Below, piece by piece: positions 21,696 through 32,530 of a DNA stretch of 64,000 bases. Within the stretch, counting starts at the first letter, position 1. The number at the start of each line of letters is the position of its first letter. The notes beneath the pieces are model-generated. The model made no database searches, had not been told where the DNA came from, and saw only the letters and a program-made list of their open reading frames with translations. Source of the DNA: Eutreptiella sp. 'Long Island Sound 2002' (lineage: Eukaryota; Euglenozoa; Euglenophyceae; Eutreptiales; Eutreptiaceae); contig OZ038382.1 in NCBI GenBank assembly GCA_964036045.1, positions 89,203,795 to 89,267,794 of the forward strand, written 5' to 3'. Position numbers and translations under genes: made by a program.

Positions 21696-24160
21696 GAAAG
21701 AAGGTCCCTACCAGGACCGGCCCCTGCTGTACCCCTTTCACCATTCTTTGTCACTCCTATGGTCTTGCTTCTCACCAGGTTCTGCATGATCTTGCCCTAT
21801 CCTGCGCAATTTCCCACAAAAAAAAGTAAAATATGGCTCCTTCACACAAATCCAGATCCCTTGCAATAACCAACTCCCAGGTACAATAGTTCCAATCCAA
21901 ATAGTCCACACTGAGAGCTTCCAAGGGTGTTTGAGGTCCCGCGTTGACACTCAACAACTTCTTTTCAATACGCCGGTCGTCTCACGGTGCACACGGAGAC
22001 ACGGGCGCTGGGCATGTACATAGAATAGCACCAATAAGGAAGAAAAAAAGAAGCCCTGAAATTGGCATATGAACACAATTCAAGCAAAATTGGGGAAAGA
22101 TGGTAACATACACAATCACAGCCATAGACCCCTCATTCCCTGGACTCAAGACCTTCCCTTGACTCGCCAAAATGATGCCCTGAACCAAGTGAAATAAGAT
22201 GGCTAAATGCCATGTGTCAAAAATCACTACACAAACCCCTAAAATGTGTTCCCTCCCAAGCCTCTAAATCCTAGCCCAATGGGGAAGGTGGCGTGTCATG
22301 GCCTAGGGTGGCACTGCCCTACCCTGACAGAACTTTGGTTGAACTTGTAGTCGATTGGGCTTGGAGAATTGCCCCATGAAGATGACCTCACAACATAGCA
22401 AAATTAGGCATATCACACCGTAATGCCCAAAGTTCAATTATATACCCAAAAATGCATACGGCAAATATGCAAATGCTCCATGCATGTGTCAAACCGGAAA
22501 GCAATATACACAGGTGATGAAGACCAAAGGTCAATGCTCTGAAGTATTCCAACATTGGTCCCCAAACCACTCCGGATATGCACATGCCATGCTTCACAGG
22601 ACAACTCATGAATTTGAGACCTAATTTCGTGAGCCCTTGTGTGCCACGCCAAAGTGACCACGTGATCTGGCATATGGTGAGGTGCAACACCAAACGAATA
22701 TGCCAACATATGAACAACATACCATAGTTCATGGATCTCTAGGCACTTTACTGTTAGCCGACTAGTTGAGCACATAAAATACAAAAATGAGCATAAAATG
22801 AGGTCAAAAACATGCAAATATTGCCAAATTCAAAGTAATCACAATAGTATATAACTTCGCTCACCCATGGTATCAACACATGGTTCAAAACACAATTGCT
22901 TAGGACCATTTGCAAACAATCGCCCCTCTTGGATCCCCACATTGATGCAAAGGAACACCTTCCAACCTCCTTCCAACACGCACCATGAAAATGGGAAAAT
23001 TGATAGTGGTGCTTGTGGGTCGCTTTGTAAGCCCTCCCACATTTACTATATGTGCGGTAGACTTAGTCTAGCGCTATGGAGCTCACCATTATGACATGGG
23101 GGGAGCCCTTGCCGCGTATGACTCCACATATTATCCTACAAACGGAGATATGTAACATGGGCGTGAGTATAGCGAAGCACATACCATGCATATAACACAT
23201 ACCCATATATATATCCATATAACAGATACCCTTAAAAATTGGCTCCCACCATGATGTGCCATGCCCCTCCATGGACATAACTTCACGTTGAAAATACGTA
23301 GGAACCCAAAAAATTCCTATCCAACTCCAACACTCATGCGGTACACTGGAAAGTCGCATCAAAATGTTCGGTTGCATGGTCCAAGAGCTATAAACCATTT
23401 TCTACCTCTTTGACCATTTCCCCTTGCTACACCGAGCATGTGTACACATCAAAAGTGTTGGACGCTCCTGGAATCAAGTTGAGACCGATGCGATTCCAGC
23501 CCATATCTCACAATTGGAACTCCTCGCAATGAGCCGGAGATATGAGTCTTCAAAGTGGCCTCACGAATCAATTTTGTTTCGAATATATCTCCAAGAAAAA
23601 TGGAGGAGACAACAAAGGGAAGGTTGATTTGTGATTGGGGAAAAATGTAGGACCACTCGGAAGTCATCATATCTAGTGCGCCGACCTCGAAATCGAAGAT
23701 CCGATTCTGAATGTCTGAAAAAATCAGATTAATTTTGGGAGTGTATAACAGGAAAATTGCGGAAGCAACGAACCCTTTTCTGATGAAATTTAACCCTTCA
23801 TCGGGGTTTCCGCTAAAATATCTGGAAATAACAGTTAACCAATCGGTTACTGCAAAATCGCAAGCCAACTAACAGCCGCCGATACATTGACAATCAGAAC
23901 GAAAGGCTGAAAAATTACGGCAACATTATGATAAAAAAACCCTGTTAATTCCTGATATTCTGATATATAAATCTCAGCCTGCGGCGCCTCGGTTGTGAAT
24001 GTGGCGGCTCATAGCTGGAATGGCCAGGCCTATCACACTATCACATCAGGTTAGGTCAGGTGGATGGGAGAGCATGATATCAGCCAATGGCGGCTTGCCG
24101 GCACATAGATACACCCCCCAAGTGTCCCAAAGATGGCCACGGAGGTCCGAACCGGCTTCA
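21696..24160 (-). repeat. 3' LTR of chromovirus 1 (2465 bp)
   Basis: Collinear with 32531-34977 over its full length with scattered substitutions and small indels. It begins on the - strand with TGAAGCCGGTT directly after a polypurine tract and ends with GGGACCTTCTTTC. The TGAAGCC end and the tract fix this boundary well; the other end is less sure because a TGGTAGCAGA sequence is shared with the 5' LTR side. All short frames inside are treated as non-coding. Confidence 0.85.
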
Positions 24161-24172
24161 CCCCCCTTCTCA
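24161..24172 (-). promoter_or_regulatory. Polypurine tract for plus-strand priming
   Basis: On the - strand TGAGAAGGGGGG ends exactly where the LTR TG begins. Purine tracts in this position prime second-strand DNA synthesis in LTR elements. Confidence 0.8.
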
Positions 24173-24551
24173 GAGCGTTGTATCCGCTCGGAAGTCATTG
24201 AAGAGAGGACCGGAGGACCACAATGGGCTCCAACCCCCCCCCCTCATGTTCCAAGGACACATGGAGGCCCCACATACGTCGTAGGCGTCCCCCGTGCCCC
24301 AAGAGAGGGTTGAGGACACTCATAGTCGGTGCCCTGCGCCATATCTGGTCTCCTCTTGATCTACAACATGGACCAAGGGGATCAAAGATAGAGAAACGTC
24401 GTCGACCGATCTAAATACGATACCACAATGAAATATATATGTGGAGACTAAGTGAAGGGGGTATATGGCCAATCAAGGCCCAAAAATCCCCAGATGAACG
24501 CCCTCACCCGTCCCCCAAGCACAGAAACAAACAAAAATGCAGGGGTGGCTC
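24173..24551. other. 3' untranslated part of chromovirus 1
   Basis: Lies between the chromodomain stop and the polypurine tract. No gene is seen. Confidence 0.6.
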
Positions 24552-25303
24552 CATTACGATGCTGTAGCAGCCACCAAATGGACCACGTCCTTGACATCCA
24601 AGGAAATGGTCTCCCTCCTTAGATACTCCATCCAGACCGTGGTATACCTCGGCACGAAAATGCTCGGAGGTTCCCACGAGTCCCCCGAATTCAGCAAATC
24701 CCTTCCAATGGACTTTATAAAGCCTCCCCCCAGGCGTTCCGGGTATGGCTTGTCTTGAAGTCAGTCTGTCAGGATCCTCTCCGCGGTGAAGTCGTCGTCC
24801 TCACCCTCGTGATCCGAGTCCAGATCTCCGGCTGTGATCTCGAAGCTGACGGGACGTCCGCTGGGGTCTGGTGCTCGGAGACGAAGCTAGGTGTGGTCGC
24901 GGTCAAGGACCTTGTTATTCCCCAGACGAACCGCATACACATCCTGCCGAACCTTCCGCACGATTACCCCAGGCACATACCAAGACGCCTGCCGATGCCT
25001 GGACAGGACATCCTTGTGGTGCCGCTCCACCCATACGGTGTCTTGGAGAGCATATTTCTGGACTTTTCTCTGCTTGAAGTACTTGGCCCTCTTCTCATGC
25101 TCGTCCTGAAGTGCTTTGCACACCTTGGCCGCCGTGTCGTCCGCCTCGGCCATCATAGCACTCGCATCCCGGGGCACTTTGCCATGGTTCAACCACTGGA
25201 GAGTGTGTGACCTCGTAGGAACAGGATACGACGGAGCGACAGTCCAGTGGGCCCCGGAAGGTCGTGGTACGCCTGGAGTACTTTCCACGGCAAATTGTAC
25301 CAA
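24552..25303 (-). pseudogene. Integrase C-terminus and degraded chromodomain of chromovirus 1
   Basis: The frame 25303-24887 follows a frameshift in the integrase gene. It carries the Lys/Arg-rich integrase tail and the SH3-like fold region (VWVERHHKDVLS ... VPGVIVRKVRQDVYAVRLG). Further on, 24780-24552 encodes a chromodomain: DFTAERILTD, an in-frame TGA, then in a shifted frame YKVHWKGFAEFG, and back in the first frame DSWEPPSIFVPRYTT. The order (acidic start, VHWKG, DSWEP) is that of chromodomains that bind modified histone tails and steer integration. One TGA and two frame changes break it. Chromovirus 2 has the intact counterpart. Confidence 0.75.
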
Positions 25304-26310
25304 TTCCGGCCCGGTCCGTCAATGTGCAGCTGGCGGCACTTTTCGAACATCTGCCGCCCGGCCACCTCAGCCCAACCATTCGACCGGGTGTGGTACGCCA
25401 CGGTCTTGGCGTGCCGAATCCCCATGTGCTTGCACATCGTCCTGAACCACGTCCCCACGAATTGACTGCCCGGATCGCTGCAGATGACAGCTGGGACATC
25501 AAAAATTGTCAGCCAATGCCTGATCATGGCATTAGCGACGGTCTTGGCGTGCAGACCCACTCCATGCTTGTCCTTCTTGTCCTTCTTCTTGGACTTCTTG
25601 CCAGGGACCGTGACGATATACCCGCTGTGCCTATCCACCGCCAGGATGACACAGTCATAGGTCTCTCCTTCCACGGTGACCTCAGGCATGGCGAACACAT
25701 CCATGATCACGGACCGCATAGGGGCCTCCGGTATAGCCGTGTACACCGGGTTGCCTGCTGTGGAGTGGTTGGGGTTCCTCGTGGCCCAACACACGGCGCA
25801 GTTGCTGCAGTACTTGTCCAGGATGGCGTAGTACCCCGGTGGGAACTTGAAGCGCCACTCCAGGTCCTGCTGCATCTTGTCCCGACCAGGTTGCATGAGC
25901 TGGGCGTTATGCCAGTGGTCAATGAGCTCCTCCATCCGATTCTCAGGGACCAAAAGCTTGTCCTTGAGGAACGATTTGTCCCCATCCTCGGTCAAGCCCT
26001 CAGGCCATTCGTCATTCGACGGGGCGCTCACGGCATTCCAGTACCTGCTCCAGTAGACGGACGCCGCATAGTCATCCGACCAGTCTTCTGTGGGCACCGA
26101 CCTGACTAGCTCTACGGGGGCCACCATACATTGCTCCAGGGTATCCTTCCAAATAGCTTGGACTCGGGCGCCTAGGAACTTCGCCAGGTCTGTACGGTTT
26201 GCCATCACCATAAAGCACTTGACCCCCTCTTGCTCCATGGCCTTCTCCATCTCGATGACGCGCTTGGCCTCCTCGGTCTCTTCGGCGTCCCCATGGCTGG
26301 ATATGTCCAT
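25189..26310 (-). pseudogene. Integrase of chromovirus 1
   Basis: An open 373-codon frame covers the linker after RNase H, the HHCC zinc domain (H-x-H in DHWHNAQ, C-x2-C in CSNCAVC) and the catalytic core. Catalytic residues are the Asp in IMDVFAMPEV, the Asp in CSDPGSQF and the Glu in SNGWAEVAGR; the last two are separated by 35 residues, as expected. A lysine-rich insert (GKKSKKKDKKDKHGVG) lies between the first two catalytic Asp and is much shorter in chromovirus 2. The frame is interrupted upstream by a TGA (26335-26337), which sits where chromovirus 2 has Arg in CLSRWAYP, and shifts near 25240 into the C-terminal part. Confidence 0.85.
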
Positions 26311-26337
26311 CCATGCCTTGCAAGCGGGGTAGGCCCA

Positions 26338-27540
26338 TCAACTGAGGCAATCCGCCACAGTGTTGTCCTTCCCCGGGACGTACACGATGCTGAGGTCGAA
26401 TTTGGCGAACGTCTCATACCATCGGGCCCTCCTTGCCGCCGGTCCTGTGGGGGTGTTGACGTGCTCCTTGTGCCAGGTCTGTAAGAACTGATGGTCCGTA
26501 CAAACCACCACCGGTTGTAATCCGATGTGGCCGGACCACTTCCTGAGCACACAAACAATGGCGTGGGTCTCGTTCTCCCTCGCGGTCCAGGTTCGCCGTT
26601 GGACCTCGGCCAGGATCCGGCTCCAAAACGCCACGGGTACGTGCGACCTGTCGTCTCGGACCTGCTCGAGGACTGCCCCTACAGCATAGTCCGAGGCGTC
26701 CGTCCGTAGCATGAATCCCTTGTCCGGGTCCACCAGGAATAGCCCCAGCTGCCCCAGAAGTCGCTCCTTCAGGCGGCTGAACGCATCTTCAGCCTCAGGG
26801 GTCCAGGCAAGCTTCTTCTTGCTCCCCTTTCGACCATCGAACTTGCCCATCTGCAGCATATTGTGCAGCGGCCCCGACAGATCTGCATACATCCGGACAT
26901 AGCCCGAATAGTAGTTGCAGAACCCCATGAATGATCGGAGTTCGCTGATGGTCTGGGGTTTCTCCCAGTGGTGCAGGGACGCCAGCTTCCTAGGCATGGG
27001 ACGGCGTTGCCCGTGACCAACCACGTGATCCGCGAACTCCACTTCCTTCACGAAGAGTGAGGCTTTGGTGGGCTTGCACACCATGTTGTGCTTGTCCAAC
27101 TCGCTGAGCACTCGGCGCAGATCCTTCTCATGCGCTTCGATGAGCTCGCCCTCAGTCATGTTTTCCGTGCCGGACCCGATGATGATGTCATCTACAAAGG
27201 GGTCGGCACAATCCCGGACTGGACCGAGTAGGTCCACCATCATGCGCTGGAAAGCGGCGTTGCCATTCTTGGCGCCCATAGGCACCACTTTCGGCTGCAT
27301 TGGCCACAGCGGCGTCGACATCGCTGTGCAGGGCCTGGAGTCCGGGTGTAGCGGCATCTGGTGATAGCCGTGTTTCAGGTCTAACACCATGAAGATCACG
27401 GGGAGAGAGTACGAGTCGTGCTCGGTTTGCTCGTTCAAACCTCTGTGATCAACCACCAACCTCCACTCACCATTCTCTTTCTTGGGCACGATAAAGGCTT
27501 GGCTGGCCCACTCACTGTCGGAGGGTTCAATCCAGCCCCG
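26338..27540 (-). pseudogene. Reverse transcriptase and RNase H of chromovirus 1
   Basis: The frame is open from the TAG at 27543-27541 to a TGA at 26337-26335. RT motifs include VVDHRGLN, VLDLKHGYHQMP, GNAAFQRMM and the catalytic F-V-D-D at about 27198-27187. About 12 residues found in chromovirus 2 (the EDMLQIQHRRRI part just before motif A) are missing without a frame change. RNase H follows with the first catalytic Asp in LRTDASDYAVG, the ENETHAIV helix and the VCTDHQ block; the frame ends at ADCLS. A third lesion is the TAG replacing the Gln of FIQRGW. Confidence 0.88.
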
Positions 27541-27888
27541 CTAAATAAACTCGGCCAACAACTTCTTCATGGCCTTGGCCCGATCGCCCTGAAGTCCGTA
27601 CTCCCGATGACGATAGATCTTGGGGTCCGGCTTCAGCTTGATCCTTGCTGTGCCAAACCTCCCACGATCCAGAGGGTTCTTGTTGGCGACGCCACTGAAT
27701 AGCCGCGGATAGGCGTTTATCAGCCTCTCCTTCAGCTCGGCGACCTTCGGGTTCTCCTGGGCCTCTTCAGCTGCTTCCTTCGGTATCGATACAACCGATC
27801 GCACTGCGGTATAGGCCTCTTCTGGGTCCGAGTCCGACTTCTCCTCGTCCGATATGCCGTCTTCATCGTCGCCGGGTGCACTTCCCAC
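27541..27888 (-). pseudogene. RT N-terminal part of chromovirus 1
   Basis: It encodes an acidic linker and the conserved lead-in to RT (FGTARIKLKPDPKIYRHREY), matching GEAQIRLKQDPRVYRHREF of chromovirus 2. It ends in TAG (27543-27541) where chromovirus 2 has CAG, a single C-to-T change; the next codons continue the RT frame. Upstream the frame is broken from the protease/spacer frames. Confidence 0.8.
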
Positions 27889-27931
27889 CGATAATCTTCG
27901 GAAATTTGCGGCATCAGTCGAGTTCCTGTCA

Positions 27932-29313
27932 CTACCGCGCCCCCATTCTTGGAAAATACCACATCAGCGGGTCCAACTCAACCGGACCATCATATTGGTC
28001 CGCGATGTGATCCATGATCCTCGCCACGAACTCATCCTTCTCGTACTTGCCAGTGACCAACATCTTGTCATCCCACCAATGCGGAGATGTGACCATGGCC
28101 CGCCCCTTCTTGGCTGCCACACGGTCGTGCATCCCCATCCGCATGTAGTTGACGACGTGGTCGATCTTGGCGTGGGACAGGACGTCAATACCATCCATTG
28201 GCTGATCCGTCCCCTCGTTGGGCTCAAACATGACCCGCATGGGCACCGCCTCAACCCTACGGATGAATGCTTCATCACCCGTGGGCTGAGCTTGCGCCCC
28301 ATCCACCAGGTAAACCTTGGTACCCCACGCTTGACCCGCAGAGGGCATTGATAAGCCCTTGGCGTCGATGAACAACTCCTCCTCTGGCCCGAATGACATC
28401 TCTCTAGGGTGATGGAATCCAGCGTCCGCTTGAGACCTTCCAGCGGATATGGGGTGGATCCTATGCCGGTTATGACCAGGATCCCCTTCGCCCTATCCGC
28501 GACAATCTTCTCCACCGTACGTCTGGTATTTCCCAGGGAGCCATGCCAATGCATGGGCCCCCACTCCTTCAAACCCCAATGCCTGTGCCAGGCTGAGTCT
28601 CCTCGATGCCAATGCCTCCTACACTTCCTCAAAAGTGGGGCATCCCGGGAGGCGAAGACGTTCGTCTCGGGCGCTACGGCTCCCAGCGTCTGGATCATCC
28701 TGGCATACACCTGCGGCGCCACTACATACTCTGTGAGCTGAACTCCGCGGTCTCCTCTGGACTTGGCACCCACAGCTTGCACCGCTTGGACAATCCGATC
28801 CTCTTCCTCAGCATTCCATTGGGATGATCCGCATGCATTGTCCGTGGACAGCCATGTAAGGCATTCATTATCCTCCCGGACCAGCGTTGCACGATGGGGA
28901 AGGGCTCCAATGGCGTTTCCCACCATGAAGTCGTACCCCATGAACATATCCCAATCTGTAATGTCGGCCACATTGAAGTTCCCGGATAGAGTGCTTCTCT
29001 TTGCCAAATCAGGGCGGTCCAAGCGCTCATGCTCCCAGGATTCCATACTGATAGTGGCCTCATGGGTGCCACCACCCATAATCTCTCCATTGGCCACCTT
29101 CAGGCGTACCGGTCTACGGCTGGGCTGCAGGGATTCCTCCTTGAACAACCCTCTCCGGACCAGGCTCACCTGGGCACCCATATCCACCAAAACATCCACC
29201 ACCAACTCCTCTTGTCCGCACCGTACACGCACCTTCAAGTGCAACTGCCGCTCGTCACCATGCGGTGTATGGACGACTCTCTCAGCATGCAACTCTAGCA
29301 CATCCAGGTGCAT
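27932..29313 (-). pseudogene. Protease and protease-RT spacer domain of chromovirus 1
   Basis: From the ATG at 29313, residues 38-130 form a retropepsin-like protease (VLVDMGAQVSLV, then WDMFMGYDFM). The active-site triad is D-M-G instead of D-T-G, an ACG-to-ATG change. Residues about 217-290 (28665-28443) are the spacer domain NVFASRD ... HWH ... DSAW ... DRAKGILV that all three gypsy elements share. Near 28400 the true frame shifts to 28399-27932, which matches chromovirus 2 (LFIDAKG ... FVARIMDHIADQ). The remainder of the first frame, to 27964, is out of frame and should be ignored. Confidence 0.75.
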
Positions 29314-29712
29314 CAGGACTTAGAGGGTATGGTCACGGATGGTGTAGATCTTGGGCTGGTCCTGTCCGTCCACGGGGCTCTCCGTGGTCGCTCCTTCTTT
29401 CTTGTCACGTCCCTTGCCGTCATACGCTTCCCTTGGCAGGGGGCTCCAGGGGTTGGGAGTGGCGAAACTCAGTGGTTTCGCTTTCTTTCGGATTCCACTG
29501 ATTTTCAGAGGGAAGACCTCCGAGGTCCCACGCCCCTGTGGGCTCCTCTAGACGTGGCCTGCCGCAGCTCCCTCCTGCTGCGATGTGCTCAGACTCTGTC
29601 CACCACGTTGCTGGGCTTTGAGTTCCTCCAACGTCCTCAACATGTCATCAGCAACCTCCTCGATGGACCTCACGCGTCGGTCTGGGCCGGGTCCTCCACC
29701 ATAGGTATTTCC
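29314..29712. other. Gag-pol connector of chromovirus 1
   Basis: Between the nucleocapsid frame and the protease frame on the - strand. By comparison with chromovirus 2 it should encode a poorly conserved linker; no motif is visible. Confidence 0.5.
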
Positions 29713-31086
29713 TCAGCCTTTCTCTTGGCCCTTGCCTTGGCCTCTTCTACCGTCTCCGCCCTTTGCCTTCCAATCCGCAATTCGTTGCTCCTTGGGCTTC
29801 TTGTTGGGATGGGCGGCGAAGTAGGTCTTCTTGTCTTCCTCATATACCTTGCAATGCCGGTGGTCATGTGCATGGTTGTTCCCCTTGCCGTAGCAGACCC
29901 AGCAACCAACGTGCTGTGATCTGTACTCGCGGAACAAGAGCGGCGGGTTCCTGATCCTCCGCGGTTCCTTGCGGTTCTTGGTCCTTGGGTCCAGGCGGTT
30001 CCACCTGGACCTGTCCTGCCCATTCTCCTTCATATTGTGCGCTACGAACGCGAAGAGGTGGGCTTCTTCATGATCTTCTCGGGTGGTCGCGTTCGAGAGA
30101 TCTTGGCTGCTTCCACTCCCTTCCTCCGCGGTGCCGACCGTGTCCCCCTGGACCTCTCGGTGTTGGCGATCTTCCCGATGACCTCGATGTCCATGGCCCT
30201 GTCGATCCTGCACGTGGGCCTCGTTCTTGGCGTTGAGCTTGAGCTCCACCCTGATGTACTTCACGATCTCGTCCAGGCTCAAGCGGGCGAAGATGACCTG
30301 CATCAGCGGCTCTTCCCGCCTCCACTCCACGTTGTTGAGGCGCATCAGCCTTTGCCCCATGGTGTCGCCGAATACCTCCACATAGACGGCGTTCTTCAAC
30401 CCAAACATTCGACTGGGCTCGCCGAGGGTTCGCCGGAAAAACTCCATTTTTCCAGCATGGGTGTCCTCTGATGCCATGATCTTTACGGCCACGCGCTTCT
30501 TTGCTGTCTTCTTCTCCTCATCCTCCACTCTTCTCTTCCAGTGCCCGAGGAGGACGTCCTTCAGCAAGTGTCGGATCTCGCTGGCCCCATTCCAGTCCTC
30601 CGGCAGCTTGAGGCTTCTTCGGTACTTGCAGATGTACCGATTCCATTCCCGGACCCTCAATTCCCCGCGCTTCAGCGGCAGCGGGATGGACCACAAGTCC
30701 TCCAACTTCTGGTTGGGGGCGTCCACTTGCTCCTCGTCCTCCAGCCACTGGAGGCAGGCCTGCTCCGTTTGGATCAATCCCTCGCGAATCCGATCCCTGA
30801 CTTCCTCCTTCAGGTCCTGCGCCAGCCTGTGTGGGAATGTCCGACATACCCACTTGTCCCTTGGCGCTCCCTTCATCTCACCGATGACCTCCTCGGCGAA
30901 GTCCTCCCGATCCAGGATGAAGTCATCCAGGTTGGAGGGGTTGCCATCGTAGTAGGTGATTTTGATTCCCCTGAGGTCGTCAATCCTGATGGCGTCTCCG
31001 ACATCCGCAGCCACCACTCCACCGAGACGGATACCATCTGTGGCTGGGGGGTGTGAGTACACTCCCCGTACATCCCTCTCCTCCAT
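29713..31086 (-). pseudogene. Gag capsid and nucleocapsid of chromovirus 1
   Basis: A 457-codon frame. The capsid-like part opens with ITYYDGNPSNLDDFI and continues with a helical, charged region that matches chromovirus 2 (PPMYDGNPLNLDRFL, EQVDAPNQKLEDLW). The nucleocapsid follows with CWVCYGKGNNHAHDHRHC (29904-29851), a zinc knuckle of spacing CX2CX8HX4C instead of the usual CX2CX4HX4C, followed by Lys/Gly/Arg-rich sequence. Gag packages the element RNA in cytoplasmic particles. In chromovirus 2 capsid and nucleocapsid lie in two overlapping frames; here they are in one. Confidence 0.8.
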
Positions 31087-31206
31087 GGAGTGCGGTCAAG
31101 TTGGGCCTGAACCCATGGAATCTGGGATGCGGGAGGGACTCGCTCCACAGGCTGTCCATATCCCCGTAGTGGTGTCCTTCACCCATTGACTTCCGCCTGG
31201 ATGGCC

Positions 31207-31893
31207 TCAACCATGTCCGTCGGCCCTTCTCATGGTTCGCCCCTGCATGGTCTGGTGTTGGATCTCCTCTTCTGCATAAACTGCATGGGCAGTCGTAGTG
31301 GTCGGTGGATCCTGGGCGGCATGGGACATCTGTACTGTCAGGCTCCTCGGGTCTGTGGTTCTGTGCTCTTCCCGCATGGACCCAGCTGGTGCCGTATGCT
31401 CCCCGAGCATTATGGATTCGCTGAACATGGGAACAAACGGCAGCGCACCAGGGTCAACACGCGGAGGCGCGTAGGGTGCCTCTGCAGGGCCGCCCATGGG
31501 TTCCCCCATGGTGCTCCTGAGGGTCTTAACCCGCTCCATCAGCTCTGCTGTTCCTGGCCTTGCCGGGAGCTCCGGACCCGAGGCGAGGGGTTGTAACTCC
31601 TCTAGCCTTTTCAGGCGTCCTGACATGTCCTTCACCAGGTGGAGGAGGCTGTCCACCACTCGCTGCTGCTTCTGCAGGGCTTTCTCCAGCTTCTCCCGGT
31701 ACCGGTCCTGCTCCGCTCGCAGCTCCGCCATGTCTCTCTCTGCTGCCGACTGGTCATCCAGGATCCCCGCGACGTCCTTCTCTAGGCCGTCCTTCGCGTT
31801 GTCCAGGCGGTCGAGGTGCTGCACGATGGCGTCCATCCCCATCTTTGGGTACTTGCCGAAGAAGGAAGGATACGTGCTCGCAGTGGCACTCAA
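31207..31893 (-). pseudogene. Gag N-terminal coiled-coil segment of chromovirus 1
   Basis: An open 228-codon frame (first counted codon TTG, so the real start is unknown). Residues about 20-110 are a heptad-like helix rich in Leu, Glu, Arg, Asp and Gln (HLDRLDNAKDGLEKDV, EKLEKALQKQQRVVDSLL). The rest is Pro/Thr/Glu-rich and disordered. It lies 120 bp upstream of the capsid frame on the - strand, so it is read as the N-terminal gag region; chromovirus 2 also has a coiled coil there. Confidence 0.6.
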
Positions 31894-32512
31894 CGTGTTT
31901 TTCTACCTGATCCGGCGCATCCCACGTTTCCCGGCGCCTCGGATTCCTCCGCCATGGGTGTGTCGCCCATGTTGTCCCGCTTTGGCTCCGTGTGCCGGAC
32001 CACCGGCGCCGTTCTGGCTCTGGCAGGCCTCTCCAACGCCTCGGCGTCATGCTCCAGGCTGGGTTCGGGGGCCGTGTGCACCCTTGTGGGCAATCTGGCC
32101 ATCTAATCCGACTCCGAAGGGAAGGCGGTCCGATAGCCATCGGAATGCCTCTCAGAATCTGCAGCCGACCACAGCCTGACTGGGCTGGGATCTGTCTCCA
32201 TCGCTCTGGCTTGCCCCGCGGGTTTTGGGGGCCCGCGCTTCCGGTAACGCCGGGCGCTGCCGTTGCTGCCAGTCTCCTCCAACTCCCCGCAGCGGAGCGG
32301 AGATTGCAAGCCTTGCGGCATTGCCTTTCACACATGGAGTCCAGGTCCTCCATGTCTAGCCCATGTCCTGCAAGGGCTCTCCGTAATGGGCATCTTTGCT
32401 CTTCTCGGGCTTCCCAGTCCGGCGTCGACTCCACGGACTCTACGATCTGCGCCCGGGCGTCCTTGGGCAGGGCTCATGAGGGCCCAAGTCCCCGGTGCGG
32501 CCGTAGGGGGCA
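31894..32512. other. Leader / extreme 5' gag of chromovirus 1
   Basis: Follows the primer-binding site on the - strand. Several overlapping frames of 70-226 codons exist (32434-31754, 32102-31890), but none can be chosen with confidence. Confidence 0.45.
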
Positions 32513-32530
32513 GGTACTCCTCTGCTACCA
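32513..32530 (-). promoter_or_regulatory. Primer-binding site, initiator tRNA-Met type
   Basis: The - strand reads TGGTAGCAGAGGA directly after the 5' LTR. This complements the 3' end of eukaryotic initiator tRNA-Met of the vertebrate type (TCCTCTGCTACCA) for 13 bases; the last five of 18 diverge. Confidence 0.75.

Noticed and set aside
25264-26109. 281-codon + strand frame
   Set aside because: It is antisense to the integrase of chromovirus 1.
27964-28400. C-terminal part of the 449-codon - strand frame
   Set aside because: After about 28400 it is out of frame; the real continuation is the frame 28399-27932, which matches chromovirus 2.
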